Source: Pyrus communis (Eukaryota > Streptophyta > Magnoliopsida > Rosales > Rosaceae). Taken from it: a stretch of 64,000 bases of DNA. The position numbers were made by a program, and so were the translations under genes. Below, one piece after another: positions 42,644-53,230 of the stretch (the first letter of the stretch is position 1; each line of letters starts with the position of its first letter). The notes under the pieces were generated by a model. The model was not told where the DNA came from, ran no database searches, and saw only the letters and a program-made list of their open reading frames with translations. The DNA is taken from the NCBI RefSeq assembly GCF_963583255.1, contig NC_084817.1:10236121-10300120 (forward strand), in the 5' to 3' direction.

Positions 42644-43855
42644 CTAAGCAGAAATGATGTGCCCCAAAAACGCAACTTGATCTAACCAAAACTGGCACTT
42701 GCTAAACTTAGCATACAATTGGTGTTCCCTCAACCTCTTCAACACCAAAGTAAGATGTCGAACATGCTCCGATTTGGACTTAGAATACACCAGAATATCG
42801 TCGATGAAGATAATAACAAATCTATCCAAGTAAAGCTGGAACACCCGGTTCATTAAATCCATAAAGGCAGCTGGTGCATTCGTCAACCCAAATGGCATAA
42901 CCAGAAACTCGTAATGACCGTAACGAGTCCTGAACGCCGTCTTAGGGACGTCATCCCTACTAATCTTCAGCTGATAGTACCCAGACCTCAAGTCTATCTT
43001 AGAGAATACGCAAGCACCTCGTAGTTGATCAAACAAATCATCGATACGAGGTAACGGATAACGGTTTTTAATCGTCACCCGATTCAATTGCCTGTAATCA
43101 ATACACAGCCTCAAAATTCCGTCTTTCTTCCTCACAAACAATACTGGAGCGCCCCAAGGCGAAGTACTAGGCTGAATGAACCCCTTATCCACTAATTCCT
43201 GTAACTGCACTTTCAATTCCCTTAACTCAGCGGGAGCCATACGATAAGAAGTCAAAGAAATAGGATTAGTACCTGGAAGTAACTCAATAGTGAACTCCAC
43301 GTCTCGATCTGGGGGTAAACCAGGTAAATCCTCGGGGAAAACATCAGGAAAGTGTCTGACCACTCTCACATCCTCAACTCTGCTAGGAACGGCCTCATCT
43401 AACACCACATGAGCTAGGTACCCCTGATAACCTTTAGACAACAACTTTTTCGCTCGCAAAGCCGAAATAACGCCATGTCTCACTCCACTCTGCTCACCCA
43501 CAAAAGTAACCACAGGTAGTCCAGGACGGTGAAACGTAACTACTTTCCCGTAACAATCAATATTGGCACGATAGAAATGCAACCAGTTCGTGCCCAGAAT
43601 CACATCAATGTCGACAATATCTAACGGGATCAGATCAGCTGACAAAACAACACCCTCAACTATCACTGGACATCCTGGGTACACACAATCTACAACACAT
43701 CTCTCTCCTCTAGGCATAGCGAACTCTAAATCGTACCCTAGAGGTGTGGGGCGAGGTTGCGTCACTTGAGCAAATGTATGAGAAATCACGGAATGTGTAG
43801 CTCCACAATCGATTAAGACAATAGCAAAATAACCAAGAATGTTTAACGTACCCAT
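42644..43855 (-). pseudogene. Protease and reverse transcriptase of chromovirus 2
   Basis: 404 codons. The protease comes first with [13 protein letters not shown] (catalytic Asp kept) and [11 protein letters not shown]. The linker has [21 protein letters not shown] follows: [47 protein letters not shown] and the catalytic [12 protein letters not shown]. The frame stops at HIISA where TAG replaces an expected CAG. In a working element these enzymes process the polyprotein and copy the RNA in the cytoplasmic particle. Confidence 0.9.
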
Positions 43856-44047
43856 AATCAGATCCGGGTTCTGAGCATCCTGCAGAGAAATATTATGAAG
43901 ACGCCCCTGGCCCTGCTGTCGTCCGCCGCGACCTCTGCTCGCCTGAACACCGCGACCCTGAGTACCACGCCCATGACTGGGCTGACCCGACTGTCTCGAA
44001 GACCCTGCACTGCTGGTAGCAATCTCACCCTGCTGATACTGTCCTCC

Positions 44048-45273
44048 CTAGTACCACTGAGAACCACCTGCTGGAGCTGGAGGATACGGCATATAGCTGC
44101 CAGGATACGGGGGATAACCACCCTGTGAATACGGGTCCTGGGGATACTGATATTGTCCCGGAGCATAGGGAACAACATCACCCTGGTAGTGGTAGGCACC
44201 ACCTCTACCTGCCTGGCCATAACTACTCGGACCCTGAATCTGCTGAATCGGTGCAGGTGGTGGCATGAAGGCCTACTGCGGCTTCTGCTGCTGACCCTGG
44301 GGACAATTCGCAGCCCTATGTCCCATCTGCCCACACGTGAAGCAACCACTGCTGCCACGCCTGCACTCACCGAAATGCCGGTTATTACATCTACGGCAAA
44401 CTGGGGCTCGGCCTCGGCCACCATCACCCTGTCTCTGGCCTCGAGCGCCTCCAGCAAACCTACCTCCTCGTCCCTGTCCAGAGGCACTGAAGCCACCACT
44501 CGAAGAACTCGAACTGGTGCCACCCCTCTTGAAGTTCTGAGTCTGACGGGGCCCGAGCGACGCTTGACCTTTACCCTTGTCATCTTTCTTCTGATTGCCA
44601 CCTTTTTCTTCCTCATCACTGTCGCTCAACATATTCTCAGAGTCCTCAATCCTCAACAATATCTCGTAGAAATCCTGGTAGGTCTCACAGTGGGTAGTAG
44701 TCGCCATAGAACGCCACCTTTTCCTGTGCCCAAACGAAAACGACGGAGCATCTCTGCCGGATTACCAGCAACGTCAGGATGGTAGCGAGACAAATCAGTA
44801 AACTTGCGATAATACTCATTAGCCGTCATCTTCCGCTGTCTCAGTTCGGTGAACTCCTGCTTCTTACGATCAATGTACTCAGGGGGCACAAACCTCCTCT
44901 TGAACAAATCCTTAAAAACGTTCCAATCAGTCCTCTGAGCTAGCGTCAACCGACGAAGCTCCTGTTCCCACCAGGCTGCAGATTCCATATCCAGAAACCA
45001 TGAGGTCGTCTCGACCCACCTCTCCATAGGAAGGTTCCCCTGATTGTGCAACACACGGAAAGTCTTCTCAATGTGCTCTAACCATCACTCTGCGCCCTCG
45101 TGACCCTCATTACCTTTGAACTTATCCAATTTCAGATTGTACATAGTCTCCAGAGGAGTCCTCTGGGGAGGGCGAATAGCTGTCTGAATAGCGGTGACAA
45201 TAGCTTCCCCCATCTGAGTAAAATCGGGGAAACTAGACTCATAAGAGCAATGTGGTTCCCGACGAGGCGGCAT
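44048..45273 (-). pseudogene. gag of chromovirus 2
   Basis: The likely start is MPPRRE at 45273, 67 bases from the PBS. The capsid core at 45054-44720 has WWEQELRRLTLAQRTDW, FKRRFVPPEY and FTELRQRKMTANEYY. A one-base indel in a G/A run near 44725 moves the frame to 44707, which carries a Ser/Gly/Arg-rich stretch and the zinc knuckle CFTCGQMGHRAANC. A Pro/Tyr/Gln-rich tail follows (44266-44048). Three stops interrupt it, each explained by one C-to-T or G-to-A change. Gag forms the particle and binds element RNA. Confidence 0.85.
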
Positions 45274-45339
45274 AATTCTGACAGAAGACACCAAAACCAT
45301 TAGAATACTCTCACAAAAGCACAGGACTGCCAAACCTAA

Positions 45340-45351
45340 GCTCTGATACCA
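45340..45351 (-). other. Primer binding site of chromovirus 2
   Basis: Plus-strand GCTCTGATACCA; three bases separate it from the 5' LTR at 45355. Initiator-Met tRNA type. Confidence 0.9.
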
Positions 45352-45354
45352 AAC

Positions 45355-47524
45355 TGACACACCCCGACCGAAATCAAGGCGTGCTGGCCGTCACACGGAG
45401 GTGACGTAACCATGTGCACGTGCGGAAGCTAATGAAACAGTAATATAAAAGTATGAATAATTTAAAACTAGCATACAAAGTACTAAAACGAGTGCTAGCG
45501 TAAGTGAGACACAAGTTCAGAGCAAGTCTACAGTAGTCCAAAAGAAAAGATGCGACAATAGTACACCCGAAGGTGACCTTACGCTGGTGAGTGTCTGTCA
45601 GAAAAGCGGGAAGAATCCTCTGGGAAACCACCGAAACAGCTAAGCAACTAGAACCTGGAGGGGTGCAAAACAAAAGCGTGAGTGGGCAAAAACAAATCTT
45701 TTCTAAAAACATTTAGTAAAATACATTCTAACCCCTCGCCGTAAAACTTGTATACTTCCCAGAAAATAAACATATATACGTATGTATAGATATGCCAGTC
45801 ATGCTCAAAGAATATACCAATCATGCTCAAGAATATGCCATGTCGGAATCTCATAATAAAATGCAAGTGCTTAGGTATAAATCATAACAATAACATATAA
45901 TCTGGCAGCCGGAGTCACCTAACGTGACCTGTACGGCTGCATATAGAGCTCAAATCTCAAACTCAATAACTGAACCTGCCCACGAGTCGGAACCACCTAA
46001 AGTGGTCTGTACGACAGGCCTGGGTGTAATACATATGTACGCTCTAGTACTACGATCACGTGAAGGCTGTGCGAATAATCGCGGGTCACCTACGAGTCGG
46101 AACCACCTAATGTGGTCTGTACGACAGGACTGTGCACCTAACTTGAATCCAAGCTGAGCGTGTGGTGCAGGAGGTGAACATCACATGAAGGACTGTGCCC
46201 TACTCTGGGCGGGAGCACTAACACCGGGGGTGCAGGTTATGAGCTCTCTAAGCATCTCAAACTATTACTGAATATAAACATGAATAACACTTACCTGGCA
46301 CTTACCTGTGCGTCCACAGCACCCAATATGCATATATATATGTATGCCACTACTAATGCATGTGATGATGCATATACGATAATAATAAGGTGCATGGCAT
46401 AAAACAAACAACCTTTTTTAAACAATTTCTGGGAATATAAATGTATATAGGTATATACGAAAAACCAAAAGCCCACTCACTGGTAAGTGGAAGGGTCGTA
46501 GCCCCCCTGCCTCGAGTGACCACGCTCGTCCTCGAGGTACGTATCACCTATACGCGAAACAACTACAAAAACGTTAATTTAAAAGCACATAACCAACTTC
46601 TCGTAATAACTTCTCATACATTGCTCAAATTGAACAAATGAATATACCAACGTGCTCTACACAACCTCAGGATCACAACCATATTTTTAGAAAAAAATTT
46701 CTCCGCCGCACGCACCCCCATGTGCCGGTCACGCGCAGGCACGTGCCTGGCACACTGACAGCGTCAACTGACGCCGTGAGGAATATTCCGTTAGTTCTAA
46801 CGGATTCCGTCAACGGCGTCAGGAATATTTCGTCACCTTCTCCGGCGAGCCTCCGGCGACGTCGCCGGCGCCTGAAACTGGAAAAACCTGCAATTCATGT
46901 TTTCTTACTCGATTCTCAACCATTTTTCATGATTTTAACACGAAATTGAAGCTTAGGACTAGTAGAACATGATCATACAAGTTTTAAGGGCTAAAAATCA
47001 CGAGATCATACCTGTCCACACAAACCAAAACCGGCCAACTTCGAACCAAGCTATTCCGACGTCAAAACTCTTCCAACGAAGCACTCCGAGGCTCCTTGGG
47101 ACACCACCAAGCTATCTATGAACTTCAAATTCCCAAAAACGTAATGAAATAAGTTTGCATGAATAGTACTCAAAACTGCCATTGTCGAATCAACGTGAAA
47201 ACGACGGATTTCTTACCTGAAAATGGTACGATCATGCTCCTCTCAACCTCATGAGCTTGAAGGTGTACTTGGTTTCCTCGATCTGTAAGGGTTTGGTGTA
47301 GTTGTGTGTGTGTCCGTACGTTTCCAAAGAGAAGGGAAGGAATGGAGCTCGGGAGAGAGAGACAGGGAAAAGACAGAGGGTGAGGGAGATGATAGTGTGT
47401 GTGTGTGTGGCCCAGCACATGCCAACACCACACAAAATGACTAAACAACATAACGAAAACAAACTAGGGGTAAAATAGTCATTTCACGTGTACGTTTTCG
47501 ATATTTCCGGGACGGGATGTCACA
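45355..47524 (-). repeat. 5' LTR of chromovirus 2
   Basis: 2170 bp, colinear with 38233-40402 at an offset of 7122 with no gaps. It keeps the three hairpin motifs and ends at GGGATGTCACA, next to the GGTTC target copy. Confidence 0.95.
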
Positions 47525-47529
47525 GGTTC

Positions 47530-47815
47530 AAGGGAGGCTCCAACCAAGCATGAAAATCACATAACTGATCATGACGTAGACATGATATAATCTAATAATG
47601 AAGTCTTGACGTAGGCATGACATAATCCAATAATAAAGTCATTCTAGATACGTTTGTGTGAAGAAAACAATTTGGTGTTAGAATTTGAATTTTTTTGGTC
47701 TACGTGTTCACAAAATATTTTACGGCAACATAACTAATAATAAAAAAAAAAAGTTAACTAAAAAATTTGCCCCTAATCAAATTATCACATAAAATCATAA
47801 AAATCTCAAATATAG
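47530..47815. other. Continuation of the host sequence of chromovirus 2
   Basis: AT-rich, with two similar words ATGACGTAGACATGATATAATC and TTGACGTAGGCATGACATAATC spaced about 46 bp apart. No gene. Confidence 0.4.
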
Positions 47816-48082
47816 GGATTCTACTATAAGTACTCTTCTTTGGAGGCAATATTCTTTTAGGAACACAAAGATTCCCTTTAAGTTCCTACATGAGTCCTCA
47901 AATGTAGTGGCGAGAGTCCCTAAATAAGGAGTCCCCAATTTGACCGTAAGAGCATCTCCAGTGAGAATCTCTATTCAGGGATTCCCACCACCACCTTTGA
48001 TGACTCATTTAGGGACTTAATGGGAATACACATGTCCTAAAAGAATATTAGATCCAATGAGAGTGTCTTTATAGTATAATCC
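47816..48082. repeat. MITE upstream of the PP2C gene
   Basis: About 267 bp with inverted arms of about 50 bp: GGATTCTACTATAAGTACTC..ATATTCTTTTAGGAACA against TGTCCTAAAAGAATATT..CTTTATAGTATAATCC. The inside repeats AGTCCC/GGGACT words. Superfamily uncertain. Confidence 0.7.
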
Positions 48083-48236
48083 TTAAATTTAGTGGTATTT
48101 CTCTTCACTTGTAAGTGAGAGATCTTAAGTTCAATTCCTGTCAAAGGCTTTAAACCATATTATTGCTAACATGTTGTGTGGCTAAGCCTACATCTCTCTC
48201 TCTCTCTCTCTCTTAGTATAGATAATATCATTTATT

Positions 48237-48281
<45 letters not shown>
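48083..48281 (+). mobile_element. tRNA-type SINE with poly-A tail
   Basis: The head TAGTGGTATTTCTCTTCAC resembles a box A region and AGTTCAATTCCTG a box B region, about 40 bp apart. The body contains the typical plant SINE phrase GGCTAAGCC, a (CT)n run and TAGTATAGATAATATC, then an uninterrupted A tract of 44 bases (48238-48281). Target duplications were not clear. Confidence 0.65.
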
Positions 48282-48284
<3 letters not shown>

Positions 48285-48731
48285 ATTACAACTTTGATCT
48301 TCTATGAGTAAACAAAAACAACATTCCGAGAGTCTCATTCACGTGCTTGAGACTTCACCCAACTCAAAATGAACATAGGCCCACCCCGGCCACCCCAAAT
48401 TGAGTCCCTACGTGGTCCTCAATTGTGAGGAAATAATTGGGGTCTTTGGTCTGTTCCTCTACCCTAGAGATTGGAGTTCCAGCTAATTGAAAGCCACATG
48501 GTCTTTAAATTTAAGGACATACGGTAGTGATGATCAGTACATTGATGCAGATTGTCTCTTTCTCCTTCTTTTTAAATTAAGTTACATTTTAAAAATATCT
48601 ACTTCCTCGAAAATGACCAAAGCATGCGACTTATGAAGTCAAAAACGTTGTTGCTGCTAGTTGCCGATACGACGCAGTTTTGGTTTCCTTAAGAAACCGA
48701 CCAGTTAAATCTCAGCATTCAGCAGAAACCA
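48282..48731. other. 5' flank of the PP2C gene
   Basis: No gene or clear repeat. Presumably promoter and transcription start region for the downstream PP2C; no convincing TATA box was picked out. Confidence 0.4.
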
Positions 48732-48805
48732 GTGTCTTCGTGTAGATCGCCCAAAAACTCTCACAGTGCATCGCTTTCACTGAGATTTCGTCACTCTCTA
48801 AAACC

Positions 48806-48811
<6 letters not shown>

Positions 48812-48842
<31 letters not shown>
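48812..48842. repeat. (CT)n microsatellite in the PP2C leader
   Basis: About 15 CT units in the probable 5' UTR. Pyrimidine tracts of this kind are common in plant leaders. A 87-codon open frame overlapping it (48732-48995) is low complexity and is not called as a gene. Confidence 0.85.
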
Positions 48843-49184
48843 AAACCCTGTTCTTGTACTTGCTTTCCTAGACACAAAAATTCCCATTCTTTTCAATGTC
48901 TGCGCCTGCAAAACCCTAAATCCCCAAATCCAATTGTAAAAACAAAATTGAACCTTTTCGTTTCAGAAACAGCAATTCCCAGGGGATTCAACTGATTAGT
49001 CATCCCCTCCAGTAATCCCAAATCATTTCACTACCAAAAATCCTACTTTTTTCGAAATTCAGCACCCACATAACCATTTCAGCTAAATCCCTTTTTCGTT
49101 CAGCAGAACAAGGTCAGTTAGTCACATTTGGAGACTTGAATTTTGGTGGGTTGGTGGGGAAGAGGATGTTGATGGTAGAGAACT

Positions 49185-51443
49185 ATGGAGGGAAGTAAAG
49201 TGGAGAATGGAAGCTCAAGTGAGGGTCGGCCTCCGAACCCTCTTTCGACGTCCGCGTACTGGCAGTGTGGCTTCAGCCGCGCCGATGGCGTTCCGGTGCC
49301 GTGCAAGAAATCGCTCGTTCGACACCCATCTCTTGTATGTTTTCGTTCATTCCTCTGCTTCTGCATTTTCCCATTTGGATTTCTTAGCTGTTTAGTGAGT
49401 AGTTGTATGTTTAGGCATTTAATTGTGTATAACTGAATTCTAGAGTTTTGATTGATTATGCTTACTTGCTATTAGTGGTTTTGTTTTCAGAGTTTTGAAG
49501 ATCTGTTTTCGTAGCGATTAAATCGTCTAATGTAAATTTTATGGCCGCGGTGCAATTTTTGAATGTGTGAATGGGATTTTGCAGATGAAGACGAAAACAA
49601 AAGAGATCAACGTTGAACCAGGAGTTCAAGCAAAGAACTTTGAATCTAAGTTCATTCCAATTGTCCGCTCTGGAGCATGGGATGACATTGGGTCTCGTCC
49701 AAACATGGAAGATGTATATGTCTGCGTTGACAATTTTGTGAACGATTACGGGCTCAAGAATTGTAACAATGGTCCAAATGCCTTCTATGGGGTATTTGTC
49801 TTCTCTTACATATGTTCTTACGGATTTCCTTACACACGGTGCAATTACATTCTACCGTGAATTGTTTGGTTTTCATTCGTTTATTATATGCCTCAGTTCT
49901 TCAGAGGTAGCTTTCCGTCCTGTGGTATTGTTGTTTATATTAAATATGGTGATCTATATGTATTGCACTTGCTAGCTAATATATCTTCAGCATTTCCTAA
50001 TTGAACATTCCTACCATATTGGTTGGTCAGGTGTTTGATGGACATGGAGGAAAGCATGCTGCTGATTTTGCTTCCTCTCATCTGCCAAAGTTCATTTTTG
50101 AGGATGAAGACTTTCCTACAGATATTGAACGGGTCGTCACTTCAGCATTTCTGCATACTGACACTGCCTTTGAGGAAGCTTGCATCTTGGATGCCAAGCT
50201 TGCTTCTGGTACCACTGCATTGACAGCTCTTCTAATGGGAAGGTTGGATTATTTTTGTTTACTCTACCTCTGAACTATAGATGCATGTATCATGACCGTT
50301 CAATGTACATCAATTTTATTGTCTTTCATTTTTTTTCTACTGTGTGTTGTACTCCCCCGAATTTGTGATGTTTGTTGAATTTTAGTCTCATTCCTGAGTT
50401 CTTTTTTTTTTTTTTTCCTGAATGAATTGTCAACTTGATTCATTATTGATCAATGACACTATAAGCATAATCGGGTTAGTACCCTAAATTGTAAGGGTTG
50501 GTCCATTGCCTTTTGAAGCAAAGCTTGGAGTTTTAATTAAAGACTGGAGAAAATACTTGGAAAGTATTAAGCAACCTAGTCGTATTCTGTTTAAATTATT
50601 TCCTTATCGTGTGGTTAATCTATGATCTAGTTGACCTGTTTAGCTGTGCACAAGTTACGCTAACGTGGTCATAATCTAATACAGAAGGCTAGTGAGTGGG
50701 TTTGTTAGGCCAATCATACTTGTTTAGTTGATTGTGATTTGATCTGGATTTTCTCTGTTTATTCCGTTCATGCATGTCCTGTTAATTTGTCCCATGAGTC
50801 TCAAAATAGTACTAACAGACGTAACATCAGATGTGTGCCATTGATTAGTCATATGTTGATCTTAGTTTGTGTTCCCAGGTTGTTGGTGGTAGCAAATGCT
50901 GGAGATTGTCGAGCGGTGCTGTGCCGCCGTGGCAAAGCAATTGAAATGTCAAGAGATCACAAACCGATTTGTAGCAAAGAGAAACAACGTATCGAAGCAT
51001 CTGGAGGATACGTGTATGATGGTTACCTTAATGGGCAGCTTAACATTGCTCGTGCATTGGGAGATTGGCATATGGAAGGGATGAAGGGCAGGGAGGGTGG
51101 GCCACTGAGTGCAGAGCCGGAACTTATGACAGCAAAACTGACAGAGGAGGATGAGTTCCTTATCATTGGCTGTGATGGGATCTGGGATGTGTTCAGGAGT
51201 CAAAATGCTGTGGATTTTGCTCGTCGGAGGCTTCAGGAGCACAATGACCCAGCCGCATGTAGTAAGGATTTGGTTGATGAGGCTTTGAAGAGGAAGAGCG
51301 GGGACAACTTAGCTGTTGTCGTTGTTTGCTTCCAACCACAGCCTCCGCCTAATTTGATTGCCCCTCGCTCAAGAGTGCACCGGAGTTTTTCCGCGGAAGG
51401 TTTGAAAGAGTTGCAGAGCTTCTTGGATGATTTGAAAACTTGA
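49185..51443 (+). CDS. Protein phosphatase 2C, four exons
   Basis: Exons 49185-49334, 49585-49791, 50031-50242 and 50879-51443; all introns are GT-AG and phases agree, giving 377 residues. PP2Cs are monomeric Mg/Mn-dependent Ser/Thr phosphatases that switch off kinase signalling in cytosol or nucleus. Metal-site motifs are in order: NMED (about residue 91-93), VFDGHGG (120-126), IARALGD (246-252), GCDGIWDVF (287-295) and GDNLAVVVV (331-339). The 90-residue N-terminal extension is polar and has no signal peptide. The C-terminus [19 protein letters not shown] is typical of the plant group around Arabidopsis PP2C22/27/47/49; I place it there from memory, without a tree. It is not a clade A (ABA co-receptor) type as far as I can see. 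The start is the first ATG of exon 1. The gene looks intact. Confidence 0.9.
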
Positions 51444-51814
51444 GATGATGACGAATGGTTTACCCTATTTTCCCCTCTACGTGATGTGTTTGTCTAATTG
51501 AAAATTTTCATTGTAGTTTTACTGAGATTTCGAGTTCCAAGTGTAAAATAGGTGGCGGCCAAGTCGGTAACCTAATTTGTTATTATTTTATAACCTCTGA
51601 TTTAACTCGTGTCGACAGTCCTTGATATGATTTTAATTAGTGGATGGGATTTACAGTGGAATTACTTGTTCGTGAACTTACCTTCGTTATTTTATTGGAT
51701 GTCCACTGTCAAACAACATAATGATTGGTTATCTTGTACTGATGTTATTGATTGTGAGCAACTTACACACGGGTAGCCTTTTTGAGGAGAACAACTTACG
51801 CACGGGTATACAAC
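51444..51814. other. 3' flank of the PP2C gene
   Basis: 3' UTR and downstream sequence, AT-rich. TTGATATGATTTTAATTAG-type words could serve as near-upstream poly-A elements. No other feature. Confidence 0.5.
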
Positions 51815-51956
51815 CACGTGGCGTTGCAAATGAAACGACACGTGGACAAAAACTTTCATATATCTTTATTTTATTGGCATGGGATCATGTGGCGTTGCAA
51901 ATGAAAGGACACGTGGACAAAAACTTTTACATATCTTTATTTTATTGGCATGGGAT
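51815..51956. repeat. Two 71-bp tandem units with ACGTGG words
   Basis: Copies at 51815-51885 and 51886-51956 differ at a handful of sites. Each unit has (A/C)ACGTGGACAAAAACTTT and a nearly matching (C)ATGTGGCGTTGC or CACGTGGCGTTGC start, so up to three ACGTG cores lie close together. Just upstream, ACTTACACACGGGTA and ACTTACGCACGGGTA form another short direct repeat. Confidence 0.85.
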
Positions 51957-52123
51957 GTTATTGTGATGATGTACACATAGCATGTAAGTCTTTTTCTTAG
52001 TTAAGGTTGATTAAGCGCTTTTTGGGAATGCTTCTATAAAGGGGTGAAAATCTCTTTGGAAACTCTATGGCAGAAGAAAAAAGTTAAAATGTTTTTGGGT
52101 TCTAACTGTTAAGTACTTATTAG

Positions 52124-53010
52124 GTGCTTCTTAAAGGACTTCCAATTGCTTTATTTTTTTTCCAAGTTGTAATTCTTTTAGACATGGATTTAACCAAGTG
52201 GAATAAAGCATGTTCCTCGAAAGAGCATGGAGGACTAGCTATTAGAAGGCTAGATCGCTTTAATAATGCTTGTTTAGCTAAACTGAAAGAGCTGATTATC
52301 GATGATAGTTGGTGGGTTCAGATTGTCAAAAGGAAATATCTTAGAAAGGATAATTTTATGGATTGTAATGTTAAACGAAATCACTCTTTGGCCTGAAAAT
52401 GCATCTTCAACAATAGGACTACCATACATAAGGGTATGAGATAGATAGTAGATAACGGTAAGGACATTTTATTATGGACCCATCAATGGGTTTTTCCTTG
52501 CTCTTTGCCTTGAAAGGGCATCCTCAATAATAAGAATATCATTCCTAAGGGTACGAGGTAGATAGCTTATTTTGGACCCATCAATGAGTTTTTCATCACC
52601 CACCATACCAATTAATTCCAGAGAGTCAGCCGACAAGTTTGAACTGGGAGTTAAGAGTCGGTGATTTTATTGACAATAATTGTTGAGATAGAAATCGACT
52701 GGTTGAAGTTGTTGATCAGGACATTGTTAGGAAAAATTGTAATATTCCTCTTCCTATTCAGAATACAAATGATAGTTTTGTGTGGGGTGCTTCAACTAAT
52801 GGAGAATTTTCAATTAAGATTGCAACTTGGTTACAAAGTCATAACTACGAGGATGTAAGTAGACAAAGTTGCTAAACAAAATGTGGAATCTGTTGATTCC
52901 CCCAAAGGTGAAAATATTTGCTTGGCTTCTAATTCACGAGAGGCTTGAACAGAAGAGGAGGAATATTGTAGCTGACGCCTTGGCACATCACGGACTCACC
53001 TTATCTTAGC
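52124..53010 (+). pseudogene. LINE (L1-type) remnant
   Basis: 52190-52350 reads KWNKACSSKEHGGLAIRRLDRFNNACLAKL, the end of a plant LINE reverse transcriptase region. 52770-52950 reads DSFVWGASTNGEFSIKIATWLQ and, one frame over, PPKVKIFAWLLIHERL, the zf-RVT module. It then joins NIVADALAHHGLTLS, the RNase H tail, so the sequence between is deleted. Stops are frequent. No poly-A tail is clear, although A-rich sequence occurs at 53088-53112. Confidence 0.75.
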
Positions 53011-53230
53011 TTATAAAGCTTTTATATTTGATTGTATGGGAAACGATTGTACAAAAAGTTTTAAGCTTGAATGAAGTTTATTTCTTGATTAAAAATAAAA
53101 AATAAAAAAAAATCCCAATAATATTACAATATTATAACAGTGATGGATGAATGGTACAATCGAAGTGACAAATGATGTCTGCTTCCTACAAACTAATTAG
53201 AGTCAGAGATATTTCTTTGTGTAACATCTC
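53011..53230. other. Short flank between the LINE remnant and the PDR gene
   Basis: Contains the presumed 3' UTR of the PDR gene on the minus strand and an A-rich stretch at 53088-53112. Confidence 0.5.

Larger units (their letters stand above)
38233..47524 (-). mobile_element. Complete chromovirus 2 (Ty3, Tekay-like)
   Basis: 9292 bp with two LTRs of exactly 2170 bp each and a perfect GGTTC target duplication (38228-38232 and 47525-47529). Order on the minus strand: 5' LTR, iMet PBS, gag with zinc knuckle, protease, RT, RNase H, integrase, chromodomain, polypurine tract, 3' LTR. The LTRs differ by roughly 55-60 substitutions and no gaps by eye (about 2.7 percent), mostly transitions. Coding frames are broken by a few stops and one frameshift, so it is recent but no longer autonomous. 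Confidence 0.95.

Noticed and set aside
48732..48995. Protein upstream of PP2C
   Set aside because: Low-complexity Ser/Leu frame over a CT microsatellite in the probable 5' UTR.
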